A DNA stretch of 64,000 bases from Helicobacter sp. 13S00482-2. GTDB taxonomy: Bacteria > Campylobacterota > Campylobacteria > Campylobacterales > Helicobacteraceae. A program made the position numbers and the translations under genes. Below, in pieces: positions 16,462 through 24,963 of this stretch. The notes under the pieces are model-generated. The model made no database searches and was not told where the DNA came from. It saw only the letters and a list, made by a program, of their open reading frames with translations. Within the stretch, counting starts at the first letter, position 1. Each line of letters opens with the position of its first letter. The DNA lies in assembly GCF_002272795.1 (NCBI RefSeq), contig NZ_MLAT01000001.1, positions 218,369 to 282,368 on the forward strand. Reading direction: 5' to 3'.

Positions 16462-17571
16462 CTAAGCATAATAAGACTCTAAAAATGCAATATTCGCACA
16501 TCCATTAAATTTTCTAACACCTAGCTTATCCAAAGCCAACTCAATGGCATTCACAACCCATAAAGCCTCATTTAAGGGTATGATTCCCATATGATTGATA
16601 CGAAATATAGATGTCTTAAGGTGATCTTGGCCTCCAGCAACATTCACATCAAAATCGTTCTTCAATATCTTGGCAATCGCACTAGCATTGAGCTCATCAA
16701 TAACCGTACTCATAGCTATAGCAGGTATCTTTGGGTAAATTTTTAATCCTATCGATTTCAGAGCATTTTGAGTGGCAAGGGCTCTTTTTTTGGTTTGTTC
16801 ATAAATTTTTTCTATCCCACCCATGCTTTCAACGATCTCAAAGTACTTCACAAGCCCAATAATAATGGTAGTAGGAGCTGTCCAAGCAGTTGTGTTAGCA
16901 ACTTGATTCTTAAGTTCTGTTTTAAGATTGAAATAAAAACCAATATCCCTAGCTTCTATCATTTCAATCGCTTTTTGACTCAGACCTATAATGCTCATAC
17001 CTGGAGGAAGCATAAAGGCTTTTTGACTTCCTCCAATAAGCACATCAATATAACGAGTATCAATATCCTCTACTCCCATAGCTGTAATGCCATCAGCTAT
17101 AACAAAAATCTCAGGATTAAAACTCTTGATGGCTTCAGATATTTCCTCTACAGGGTGACGCAAACCTCCTGCAGATTCACACACCTGAATGGCAACAGCA
17201 TCAATGTTTTCATCTTTTTTTATAAGATCTAAGATTTCCTCCATTCTTGCAGGAGTATCCCAATTATGTTTTATTTCAACATTTGGAATATTGTAAGCTT
17301 TGGCAATCTTTCCAAATCGCTCACCAAACTTTCCACTATTAACACTCAAGAGCTTTTTAGTGCAAAATGTTCTGATGCAAGCTTCCATCGCCCCACTTCC
17401 AGAACTTGCCAACATCAAGACTTCAGGCATTTTTAATATCATCTTCAGTCCAAGCCTTGCTTTTGCAAAATACTCTTCAAATTCAGGAGTCCTATGATGG
17501 ATAGTAGGCTTTGCCATCTCTGAGCGAATATCTTCTAAAACAGGCGTGGGACCTGGAGTAAAAAGCAACAT
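16462..17571 (-). CDS. Class V PLP aminotransferase (alanine-glyoxylate / SerC-like)
   Basis: The protein has 369 residues. The N-terminal LLFTPGPTPVLEDIR and TIHHRTPEFEEYF are hallmarks of the class V alanine-glyoxylate and phosphoserine-type aminotransferases. SSGSGAMEACIRTFC binds the PLP phosphate, FVIADGITAMGVEDIDT carries the PLP-ring Asp, and GGSQKAFMLPPG carries the Schiff-base lysine. In H. pylori the corresponding gene before gpt has been proposed to supply phosphoserine aminotransferase activity, since no ordinary SerC is present. Here that substrate is inference. It is first in the operon, about 30 bases downstream of a TATAAT box. Confidence 0.8.
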   Translation of the reverse strand: MLLFTPGPTPVLEDIRSEMAKPTIHHRTPEFEEYFAKARLGLKMILKMPEVLMLASSGSGAMEACIRTFCTKKLLSVNSGKFGERFGKIAKAYNIPNVEIKHNWDTPARMEEILDLIKKDENIDAVAIQVCESAGGLRHPVEEISEAIKSFNPEIFVIADGITAMGVEDIDTRYIDVLIGGSQKAFMLPPGMSIIGLSQKAIEMIEARDIGFYFNLKTELKNQVANTTAWTAPTTIIIGLVKYFEIVESMGGIEKIYEQTKKRALATQNALKSIGLKIYPKIPAIAMSTVIDELNASAIAKILKNDFDVNVAGGQDHLKTSIFRINHMGIIPLNEALWVVNAIELALDKLGVRKFNGCANIAFLESYYA

Positions 17572-17604
17572 TTTTTTCTCCCTAAAGATTCAAGGTTAGC
17601 GGAC

Positions 17605-17610
17605 ATTATA
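17605..17610 (-). promoter_or_regulatory. Perfect TATAAT -10 box for aminotransferase-gpt-rimO-tilS
   Basis: The minus strand reads TGTATAAT 34 bases before the aminotransferase start, giving a leader of roughly 25 bases. The rest of 17572-17809 (about 240 bases) shows no gene, terminator or other structure that I can recognise. Confidence 0.6.
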
Positions 17611-17809
17611 CAATAAAGCCTTATAGAAATTTATTAATCAGTGAAACACTCTCTACCTTTAAATCGCCGTGTGCTATCTTTATTTAATTCTTCCTAAAAA
17701 TGAGCACAAACTATCATTCTCGCACTTTATGTCTTTGAGAGTTATCAATGCAACCTTACATTAACGAAAGCAGCAAATTAAAATCTAGGATGAAATAGAA
17801 ACAACCTCA

Positions 17810-19357
17810 TCAAATCCCTTTTAAAATCTTTAGATTTTTTAGAATGGGTAGCTTTTTATGAAAAACCTTTGCAAATGATTCAATTTCTTTTATGTTATCC
17901 TCTTCACTTTCTATAAGCTGACCTTGTTTGATTATTGTTTGATTTTGAGATTTTAAAATTTCCCATACAAAATCAATATGCTCTTTTAATGTTTTTCTTC
18001 CTTCTATGATTGCCAACAAAAATAATTTCTCAAAGCGATTGATTTCAATTCCTTCCCCCAACAAAGCACTGCCAAGCACGGAAATATTATCTTCTGTTAT
18101 CGCTCTTTGTAATATGTCAAAATTCAATCGGTGTGTTTTCTCCATAACAAGATCTACTTCTTGATCTGATTGAGCATAACGAAGAACTCTTTTAGTATCT
18201 AGCACAGTGATTACTTCTATAATCTGTGCCAAATTATCAAATTTGCCATTTCCACTTTTTATAATCTCTGCAATTGTCTTTGGTTTGTGATCAGCTAAAA
18301 TATCCAAAAAAGATCCATAGAGTTCTTCTGATAAATTAAATCTCTTAGCAAACGTCCCGGCATGAACATCAATGCTAAGCTCTATGTTTTCTCTTGGTTC
18401 AATCAAAACAACCCTCAATTTAGATATAAGGTTCTTTTGTTCTGCTTGAGTTAATCTGCGAGCACCTTTTAGCCAATAATCTTTTCTGAACCGATTATTG
18501 TTCATCAAATCTCTTGTGTATTCTTGAAAATAAATATTATCAATGCTATCTAATAACTCTTTTTGATTATCATTATAAACCATATGTTGCCACATTGATT
18601 GAAAATGAGCTGGAAAAGCGAAGTTTATATTGGCTCTAGAAAGTTCTTTGTAGATCTGCAAAAAATCCATTATCTCCCAAGATTCATTCATAAACTCGTG
18701 TGCCAAATAAGATTTACTAAAATCTTTAATCTTTTCAACTTGAGATTTTAATGCTTCATTTTTTAAAATAAACGCTGCATCCACTTCAGAAAGCTTTTCA
18801 AAAAAATCTAAACCTGAATCTAACTTAGAAATGGTACTTTTAGATTTTGGTAACATAAAATCAGCGTAATTTTTCAAAACATTTCTAAAAGGAAGCAATT
18901 CAAGAAAACCTGGCAAAACATTGTAACTAATATAAACTCCTCCGCCAACTTTTAGCTTTTTATCAATAAAATCGCACAAATAACCTCTATTTTTTTCATC
19001 CACCCAACTGTATATCCCATGCAATCCAATAAAATCAAAATCAGGCAAGTCCTTTTGATGTAAAAAATCCAAAAAAGAATCCGCATATATTTTTGCACCA
19101 TTCTCTGATATATCACTCAATTCACTCGCAAAATTTGCGTGAGATGGATTAAAATCAGTCCCCCACCATTTTACATTTGAAGTGCTTGAATGGATATTCA
19201 TACTAAGTGCATTCCCATACCCCAATTCGCAAGCTGATGATATTTGGGGTGGTTTTATGCCACGCAATAAACAAAAAATCCTAAAGCTCAATGGAGAAAG
19301 CTCTCTATAATAGCCATAATTGTAATCAATATCAATGTTGTAACCATCTGTGTTCAT
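17810..19357 (-). CDS. SAM-dependent methyltransferase with methyltransferase-regulatory domain (PKMT-like)
   Basis: The protein has 515 residues. The N-terminal Rossmann methyltransferase (about 40-190) has a SAM loop ACELGYGNALSMNIH, followed by WWGTDFNPSHANFA and FDFIGLHGIYSWVDE. The middle and C-terminal parts (about 210-510) are mostly helical. They match the layout of proteins annotated as methyltransferase plus regulatory domain, related to the rickettsial protein-lysine methyltransferases that modify surface proteins. The target here is unknown. It stands alone after its own TATAAT box, downstream of the cholesterol glucosyltransferase operon, with no partner gene. The domain assignment is from memory of the family and is moderately secure. 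Confidence 0.7.
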   Translation of the reverse strand: MNTDGYNIDIDYNYGYYRELSPLSFRIFCLLRGIKPPQISSACELGYGNALSMNIHSSTSNVKWWGTDFNPSHANFASELSDISENGAKIYADSFLDFLHQKDLPDFDFIGLHGIYSWVDEKNRGYLCDFIDKKLKVGGGVYISYNVLPGFLELLPFRNVLKNYADFMLPKSKSTISKLDSGLDFFEKLSEVDAAFILKNEALKSQVEKIKDFSKSYLAHEFMNESWEIMDFLQIYKELSRANINFAFPAHFQSMWQHMVYNDNQKELLDSIDNIYFQEYTRDLMNNNRFRKDYWLKGARRLTQAEQKNLISKLRVVLIEPRENIELSIDVHAGTFAKRFNLSEELYGSFLDILADHKPKTIAEIIKSGNGKFDNLAQIIEVITVLDTKRVLRYAQSDQEVDLVMEKTHRLNFDILQRAITEDNISVLGSALLGEGIEINRFEKLFLLAIIEGRKTLKEHIDFVWEILKSQNQTIIKQGQLIESEEDNIKEIESFAKVFHKKLPILKNLKILKGI

Positions 19358-19382
19358 TTTTTATCCTAATAATATTTTTTCA

Positions 19383-19388
19383 ATTATA
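19383..19388 (-). promoter_or_regulatory. TATAAT -10 box for the PKMT-like gene
   Basis: The minus strand reads TATTATAATTG 26 bases before the start codon at 19357. Surrounding sequence is strongly AT-rich with no clear -35, as usual in this genus. Confidence 0.5.
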
Positions 19389-19489
19389 ATATAAAAAATA
19401 AATTTCTAATAAAAAACTTTATCCATATTTTATACAAATCACCAGATATTCATAGAGCATGATTGGCTAAAACCATAGATGCGAATAAA

Positions 19490-20632
19490 TTATTTTTTAT
19501 TTATTGAACCAAAATAATCTATGACTTCTTGATACATCTCTTCTGCTTTGGTGATTGATTTTTCCAATGTATAGTTTGAAGCACTTTGAGCATAAATTTT
19601 CCCCATTTTTTCACGCTCGTTATGATTCTCTATCCAATAATCAATCTTATTAGCCAAATCCTTCCAGTCTCCAGCTTGGAATAAAGATCGCTCATCTAAT
19701 GCAAATTGAGCGGTAGCTGAAACCCTACTATTAGAAATAATAGGCACAATACCACAAGAAATCGCTTCCAAACAAGCAATTGCCTCTCCTTCAACATCCG
19801 CAGAATGGACATAAATATCTGTCTTATGCAAAATTTTAAGCAGCTCACTTGGTTGCACAAAACCAAAATCTACCTGATTAGGCAAGATTTTAGCAAGTTG
19901 CCGAAGTTTTTTTTCAGTAGGACCCATTCCCTTCAGATGTAATTTTATTTTTGAAGCATATTGGCTATGTGCAATTGCCATTATGAGAAGATCTTGACGT
20001 TTTTCATTTGAATAACGTCCCACCATTGATATATGTACAAAACCATCACTTATGGGTTTTTCTATAGGCGGAGAATAAAGCTTATCAAATCCATTTGAAA
20101 TAATAAATTTTTTAGCCTTATAGCCATTTTGACTGATCTCATTGGCTATAAGAGCAGAAGGGCAATGGATATGAAAAATATGGCGGTAAAACCTAAATTT
20201 AAATAACCAAAAAATAAATTTATTTAATATTTTCAATTTCTGAAGTTTCATATTATAAGTGATATGTTCGGGCTGCAAATGAAATGCTCCCATATAAGGA
20301 ATCTTCATCCTTTTTGCAATTTTCATTGCAGAAATTTCAAGTTGAAATGGCAAAAATAAATGTATAACATCCGCACCCTTAAAAGCCTCCATCAGAACCT
20401 TTTCTACAGGCTTTCCAAAGATCATATGTTGTTTATGCGAAATTTCTGTGACAAAAGGTATATATCTTTCTGGAACTTGATAATTTCCCTCCCCATGAAT
20501 ATATGGAGCGACAACTCTAACTTGATGACCTCTTTCTTTTAAGGCATTTGCAAAACGGTAAGCTGTCATAGAAGTACCATTACTCTTGTCTGCAAAACTA
20601 TCAACCACAAGTACGATAACCAAGCTAAACAT
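19490..20632 (-). CDS. cgt: Cholesterol alpha-glucosyltransferase (GT4, HP0421/CapJ-type)
   Basis: The protein has 380 residues. It closely resembles H. pylori HP0421, which transfers glucose from UDP-glucose to membrane cholesterol taken from the host. Shared landmarks are IVLVVDSFADKSNGTSMTA, VTEISHKQHM, FHLQPEHITYNMKL, IHHIHCPS-like FHIHCPSALIA, MVGRYSNEKR and the GT4 donor motif EGEAIACLEAISCG (EX7E). LDERSLF follows near the C terminus. The enzyme sits at the cytoplasmic face of the inner membrane. Cholesterol glucosides alter membrane properties and immune recognition in H. pylori. It overlaps the hotdog gene by eight bases and ends the metG operon, in the same order as in H. pylori. 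Confidence 0.88.
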   Translation of the reverse strand: MFSLVIVLVVDSFADKSNGTSMTAYRFANALKERGHQVRVVAPYIHGEGNYQVPERYIPFVTEISHKQHMIFGKPVEKVLMEAFKGADVIHLFLPFQLEISAMKIAKRMKIPYMGAFHLQPEHITYNMKLQKLKILNKFIFWLFKFRFYRHIFHIHCPSALIANEISQNGYKAKKFIISNGFDKLYSPPIEKPISDGFVHISMVGRYSNEKRQDLLIMAIAHSQYASKIKLHLKGMGPTEKKLRQLAKILPNQVDFGFVQPSELLKILHKTDIYVHSADVEGEAIACLEAISCGIVPIISNSRVSATAQFALDERSLFQAGDWKDLANKIDYWIENHNEREKMGKIYAQSASNYTLEKSITKAEEMYQEVIDYFGSINKK

Positions 20633-21083
20633 CCTGATTTTGATCTTTAAGCCTTAGCTTGAATAATTTTTTATCAAAAATCACCACATAAAAAGCTCCA
20701 TCAAAAATTTTAATATCAAGCAAAAAGCCTTCAACCCTTACTTCAGTTTTTTTAGATTCAGTTTGAATTGCATTTGCTCTAAAATTTATTTCGTGTCCTA
20801 GTTCAATGGGAGCAAAAAATTTGACTTCCGATCCAATGATAATGCTATTTTTTTGATTGATTGCACAAAGCGCAACATACGAAGCAGCATTGAAGATAAA
20901 ACCATTATGAATCATGTTGTCATCTGAAATCATTGATTCTTTTGGAATAAAAATACTTTGAGCACTGTTTTTAGATAAAAAAGTCAAATCTCCACACAAG
21001 GAGGTATCAATTTTATTACAAACAACCCTATCTTGCGTTGCACTGATTGATTTTTGTTCGCTTTCAGTAGTCTGCTCATCCAT
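20625..21083 (-). CDS. Hotdog-fold thioesterase-like protein (HP0420-type)
   Basis: The protein has 152 residues. The core contains MIHNGFIFNAASYVALCAIN, the long helix of a hotdog fold carrying the usual Asn, then GSEVKFFAPIELGHEINFRA and TEVRVEGFLLDIKIFDGAFY, which form the sheet. The position between cmoB and cgt is the same as HP0420 in H. pylori; structures of that family show a hotdog fold, and an acyl-CoA or acyl-ACP thioesterase role has been suggested. The first 30 residues are polar and poorly conserved. It overlaps both neighbours by eight bases, so translation is probably coupled. The substrate is unknown; a link to acylated cholesterol glucosides is only a guess from position. 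Confidence 0.75.
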   Translation of the reverse strand: MDEQTTESEQKSISATQDRVVCNKIDTSLCGDLTFLSKNSAQSIFIPKESMISDDNMIHNGFIFNAASYVALCAINQKNSIIIGSEVKFFAPIELGHEINFRANAIQTESKKTEVRVEGFLLDIKIFDGAFYVVIFDKKLFKLRLKDQNQDV

Positions 21084-21996
21084 TCTTTGTCCTTTTTAGG
21101 CTGAAATAAGCTCTTTTTGGAGCTGGATAGCCTTCTATTGTTTTAGAATAATCTTCTAGATCCAAAAATGACTCTAAACTCATCCCATCTATCCATTGGG
21201 TTTTTCGTTGCTCTAAGGGCGTGGTGTCTTTAATGGCAAGGATTTGCATTTCTGTAAAACCAGCCCTAAAACACCATCCTTCCAAAGCTTTGATAGAAGG
21301 AATGAAATACACATTGGGCATTTTAGCATAACTTATTTTTGGACAAAGTGCTATTTCCAAATCAGAATCAATCACAAGGGTATCCAAAATCAATTCTCCA
21401 TTTTTTTTCAAACCTGCATAAAGAGACTTTAACGCATTGATTGGATCGCTCCTATGATACAAAACACCCAAACAAAAAATCACATCAAATTTCTTATCAT
21501 ACATCCTTAAATGTTCAATTCCCAAAAGTTCATAGCAAATATTTTGAGCAAGAAAAAAATTGATAAAATCAAACTGACACTTATATAATCCACTTGGATC
21601 AAATCCCACGATACTCGAGGGTTTTAGTTTTGCCATTTCGAACATATAATATCCATTGTTACAACCCACATCAGCAACATCTTTATCTTTGATATTAATA
21701 TGAGGTGCAATCAGATTCCATTTTAAAAAGCTTTTCCATTCGCTATCAATAAACAAATCTCCTAAATAAAAAGGACCCTTTCTCCAGGGTTTAAGCTTTA
21801 AAGCGAGTTCTGTGAAAAAATCAAAGCTACTTTCTTCAATAGTATCATCAAAGTCAATCCTGATACCATCTTTACATTCATAACTACATCTCATATCTGG
21901 AAATTTTAAAGATAGCTCTTCAATAGAATTCACAAGCGGGGCAATACTCTTAGACTGAAGTAACTTTAAACCCTCTTTTCTTGCATTCTCAAGCAT
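21076..21996 (-). CDS. cmoB: tRNA U34 carboxymethyltransferase CmoB
   Basis: This enzyme uses carboxy-SAM made by CmoA to convert 5-hydroxyuridine at tRNA position 34 into cmo5U. It has 306 residues. The N-terminal part leads to KLKPWRKGPFYLGDLFIDSE, with the family-specific WRKGPF and EW residues. The SAM domain has VADVGCNNGYYMFEMAKL, VGFDPSGLYKCQFD and FCLGVLYHRSDPINALKSL. The C terminus includes RTKNG after APKRAYFSL. Motifs and length agree with CmoB, and the gene order is that of HP0419. No cmoA is seen in this window. Confidence 0.92.
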   Translation of the reverse strand: MLENARKEGLKLLQSKSIAPLVNSIEELSLKFPDMRCSYECKDGIRIDFDDTIEESSFDFFTELALKLKPWRKGPFYLGDLFIDSEWKSFLKWNLIAPHINIKDKDVADVGCNNGYYMFEMAKLKPSSIVGFDPSGLYKCQFDFINFFLAQNICYELLGIEHLRMYDKKFDVIFCLGVLYHRSDPINALKSLYAGLKKNGELILDTLVIDSDLEIALCPKISYAKMPNVYFIPSIKALEGWCFRAGFTEMQILAIKDTTPLEQRKTQWIDGMSLESFLDLEDYSKTIEGYPAPKRAYFSLKRTKNG

Positions 21997-22005
21997 ATAA
22001 TTTGC

Positions 22006-23007
22006 TCAAAATAATGGCAAAACAGGATCTGAATAAGGCGTGGTAAGCAAATCTACCAAATTCGAGTTATCCATCCCAAATACAAGGGCAAAATTATAAT
22101 TCTGATTTCTGAGCAGACAATCAAGATCGGATCTGTCTTGATAGATCTCATTTTGAGCTATCATATCAAAAACTTCTTCATAACCCTTGGGCAAAAGCAA
22201 GATTAATTTTCCCCATTTTGCGTACATCGCAATATATGTGGCATATTTTTTAAATTTTTCTATGTCCTCTTCAGTGATAACAACCCTATCTGTTTGTCCA
22301 TAATGCACAAGCTTAGCACGAATATTAATAAAATTTGGTTGCATATAGGGAATAGAAGTGAAATTTCTCAAATCAAAAGCAATCTTATTGCTCCCAAATA
22401 AATCAATCACACTAGCAAGTTCGGGTAAAAATAAACTAGGAAGTCTTAAGTTGTATTGCGAAATCTTATAGCTAATTTTAACATCAAATAATGTCCTAAC
22501 CAAGACATCAAAAGGGTATTCCTGAGGTACAACTGTTTGAATATACTCTAAAACAAGATCTAAAAGTTTATTGTCTTTGATCATTACCCTTGTAATATTT
22601 GGATTCTTAGCCATAAAGCTCAAAAATTCAGGTATATCTTTATCAAAGAATCCGACCGAATCATCAATATTTATCTGACGTGCAATTTCATATTCAATCT
22701 CAGAGGCAAAAAAAACTTCAATCTTCTCTCTTAAAAGCTTATATCGCACTAAACGAATCATCGCATCATGAATTGAAGAAACCTTTATCCAAGCAATTTC
22801 TCCATCGACCATTTGAACATACCTATCATATACGATTCCATAAGCACCTAAAGCTACTGCCCCATCAATTTCGTCAGGATTTTTTGCAACAAAAAGACAG
22901 CCTCTTTTAACTTCGCTAATTTGCGTAGCCACCCCATTAAAAGAACTAATAGATGGCGTGGATGCCAATTCTCCGTTGATAACCTCAACAGCCTCGTTCA
23001 CTTTCAC
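22006..23007 (-). CDS. Conserved hypothetical protein with MurF-N-domain-like start (HP0418-type)
   Basis: The protein has 333 residues between metG and cmoB, the place of HP0418 in H. pylori. The first 70 residues (VKRGCLFVAKNPDEIDGAVA, then LGAYGIVYDR) resemble the N-terminal domain of MurE/MurF ligases, where an RGCLFVA-like strand precedes the substrate-binding loop. No ATP-binding GTNGK-type motif follows, so it is not a functional Mur ligase. The remainder is alpha-beta with no motif that I recognise. The start is a GTG at 23007 overlapping the binding-site region of the upstream stop. The function is unknown; a nucleotide-sugar or muramyl-binding role is speculation from the N terminus. 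Confidence 0.65.
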   Translation of the reverse strand: MKVNEAVEVINGELASTPSISSFNGVATQISEVKRGCLFVAKNPDEIDGAVALGAYGIVYDRYVQMVDGEIAWIKVSSIHDAMIRLVRYKLLREKIEVFFASEIEYEIARQINIDDSVGFFDKDIPEFLSFMAKNPNITRVMIKDNKLLDLVLEYIQTVVPQEYPFDVLVRTLFDVKISYKISQYNLRLPSLFLPELASVIDLFGSNKIAFDLRNFTSIPYMQPNFINIRAKLVHYGQTDRVVITEEDIEKFKKYATYIAMYAKWGKLILLLPKGYEEVFDMIAQNEIYQDRSDLDCLLRNQNYNFALVFGMDNSNLVDLLTTPYSDPVLPLF

Positions 23008-23008
23008 T

Positions 23009-24904
23009 CTAGCTTACCTTACTTCCATTTTTTTTGGCTTTTTCCACACGAAGAAGAGAAAGCCCCTCTTCATCTTTGCTAGCAAGTATCATTCCTTCAC
23101 TGATTTCACCCATCATTTTAGCTGGTTTTAAATTTACCAAAACACACACTTGTGAACCTACAAGCTCTTCTGGAGTATAAGATTTTGAAATACCTGAAAG
23201 AATCTGGCGTGGCTTATTTTCTCCTAAATCTATTTGAAGTTTCAGTAATTTATCACTTTTTTGAATCTTACTCGCTTGCAAAATCGTACCTACACGAATA
23301 TCAAGTTTTGAAAAATCATCAATGCTAATAGGTTTTTGTGTATCTTCTTGAGGTGGTTTCAAGAAATCAACTTCTGCCATTTTGAAATTTTCAACTTTTG
23401 GGAAAAGTGGTTCTATTTTTTTAATAACAAAATCCTCCAACAATTGATGATTTGAGACCAAATGCACAAAAGAATCTGAACTTATATTTACGTGCAAACA
23501 AGTAGCTATATCCTCTGCAGTACGGGGCATTATCGGATAAAGAAAAAGAGAACCTTTGGCCAAAATATTTGCAATAAGTCCCAAAAATCCTTGTGTTTGA
23601 TCAATTTTATTCTCTTTCATCAAATTCCAAGGTTCATACTTGGCAATCAGGCCATTAGCAAGACTAAATAACTTCCAAAGCTCCTCAACATATCTGTTAA
23701 TATGAATTTGCTCCATCAATAATGGAAGTTTTTCTAAAATTATCTGTATCTCATCAAGCTCTTTTTGATAGAACTTGGTAGTCATTTTGGAACTGATTTT
23801 TTTATCAAAGTATTTCTCGCTCATTCCCACAAGTCTATTTAAGAGATTTCCTAAATCATTACTCAAATCAGAATTGATTCTATCCACGAGTGCTTTTTGT
23901 GAAAAATCTCCATCTTGACCAAAAGGCACTTCACGCATTAAAAAATACCTCAACACATCAACACCATAAGCATCACTAACATCTTTTGGATGAATAACAT
24001 TCCCAATACTTTTACTCATCTTAACTCCATCCCTTGTCCACCAACCATGCACATAGATATGCTTAGGCAATTCTAGCCCCAAACTCATCAAAAATGCGGG
24101 CCAATAAATAGCGTGAAATCTCAAAATATCTTTGCCCACAATATGAGTGGCATTTTTCCAAAAATCCATTCTCTCTTCTTGGCCACCATAGCCTAGAGCA
24201 CTGACATAATTAAGCAGTGCATCTAACCATACATACATCACATGATGTCGATCATTAAAGTTTTCAGGCAAATCAATCCCCCATTTAAAGCCTGTACGAG
24301 TAATAGAAAGATCATTTAAGCCATTTTGAACAAATTTGATTACCTCATTTTTTTTATGCAATGGTAAAATACACTCAGGATTTAAGTCATACCACTCCAA
24401 AAGCTTATCTTGATATTTGCTCAAAGCGAAAAAATAGCTCTCCTCCTTGAGAAGACTTGTATCTTTCCCGCAATCAGGACATTTTCCATTGATGGTTTGC
24501 ATCTGAGTAAAAAAACTTTCGCAACTCACACAATAATGTCCTTCGTATTCGCCCTTATAAATATCTCCTTTTTGATACATTCTCTCAAAAGCCTTTTGCA
24601 CAGCAATTTTATGATTTTCATCAGTGGTTCGGATAAAATAATCATAATCAATTCCAAACATATCCCAAAGATTCTTGAATTTTTCACTGATTTCATCAGC
24701 ATATTGCTTGGGGGTTTTTGACTTAGATTTTGCTGATTGTTCAATTTTTTGTCCGTGCTCATCTGTACCAGTAAGAAAAAATACATCATTTCCATTTAGC
24801 ACTTGATATTTTTTCAGCATATCAGCAATAAAAGTAGTATAAGCGTGTCCGATATGGGGAACATCATTAACATAGTAAATAGGGGTGGAAATGAATGTTT
24901 TCAT
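23009..24904 (-). CDS. metG: Methionyl-tRNA synthetase
   Basis: The protein has 631 residues. The class I catalytic core carries ISTPIYYVNDVPHIGHAYTT, containing the HIGH motif, and the MSKS motif in GVKMSKSIGNV near residue 300. The zinc knuckle CVSCE with CPDCGKD lies in the connective domain. The C-terminal EMAP/tRNA-binding domain (FSKLDIRVGTILQASKI to the end) is fused, giving the dimer-type enzyme. The start at 24904 gives the standard MKTFISTPIYY N terminus after GAAAG; an upstream in-frame codon at 24922 is less likely. It leads an operon with four downstream genes and has a TATAAT about 30 bases upstream. Confidence 0.96.
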   Translation of the reverse strand: MKTFISTPIYYVNDVPHIGHAYTTFIADMLKKYQVLNGNDVFFLTGTDEHGQKIEQSAKSKSKTPKQYADEISEKFKNLWDMFGIDYDYFIRTTDENHKIAVQKAFERMYQKGDIYKGEYEGHYCVSCESFFTQMQTINGKCPDCGKDTSLLKEESYFFALSKYQDKLLEWYDLNPECILPLHKKNEVIKFVQNGLNDLSITRTGFKWGIDLPENFNDRHHVMYVWLDALLNYVSALGYGGQEERMDFWKNATHIVGKDILRFHAIYWPAFLMSLGLELPKHIYVHGWWTRDGVKMSKSIGNVIHPKDVSDAYGVDVLRYFLMREVPFGQDGDFSQKALVDRINSDLSNDLGNLLNRLVGMSEKYFDKKISSKMTTKFYQKELDEIQIILEKLPLLMEQIHINRYVEELWKLFSLANGLIAKYEPWNLMKENKIDQTQGFLGLIANILAKGSLFLYPIMPRTAEDIATCLHVNISSDSFVHLVSNHQLLEDFVIKKIEPLFPKVENFKMAEVDFLKPPQEDTQKPISIDDFSKLDIRVGTILQASKIQKSDKLLKLQIDLGENKPRQILSGISKSYTPEELVGSQVCVLVNLKPAKMMGEISEGMILASKDEEGLSLLRVEKAKKNGSKVS

Positions 24905-24934
24905 CTTTCTTCTTTCATTCAAAATTTTGACTTT

Positions 24935-24940
24935 ATTATA
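24935..24940 (-). promoter_or_regulatory. TATAAT -10 box for the metG-HP0418-cmoB-HP0420-cgt operon
   Basis: The minus strand reads GTTATAATAAAG 31 bases before the metG ATG. The five genes that follow are separated by at most nine bases or overlap, so a single transcript is likely. Confidence 0.55.
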
Positions 24941-24963
24941 ACAAACTTATCACTACAGATACT

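Noticed and set aside
16768..17232. Open frame of 154 codons opposite the aminotransferase gene
   Set aside because: It is antisense to conserved catalytic regions and its composition is that of a shadow frame.
23009..24922. metG start at 24922
   Set aside because: The six additional residues do not match the family N terminus; the ATG at 24904 gives the standard start and has a binding site.
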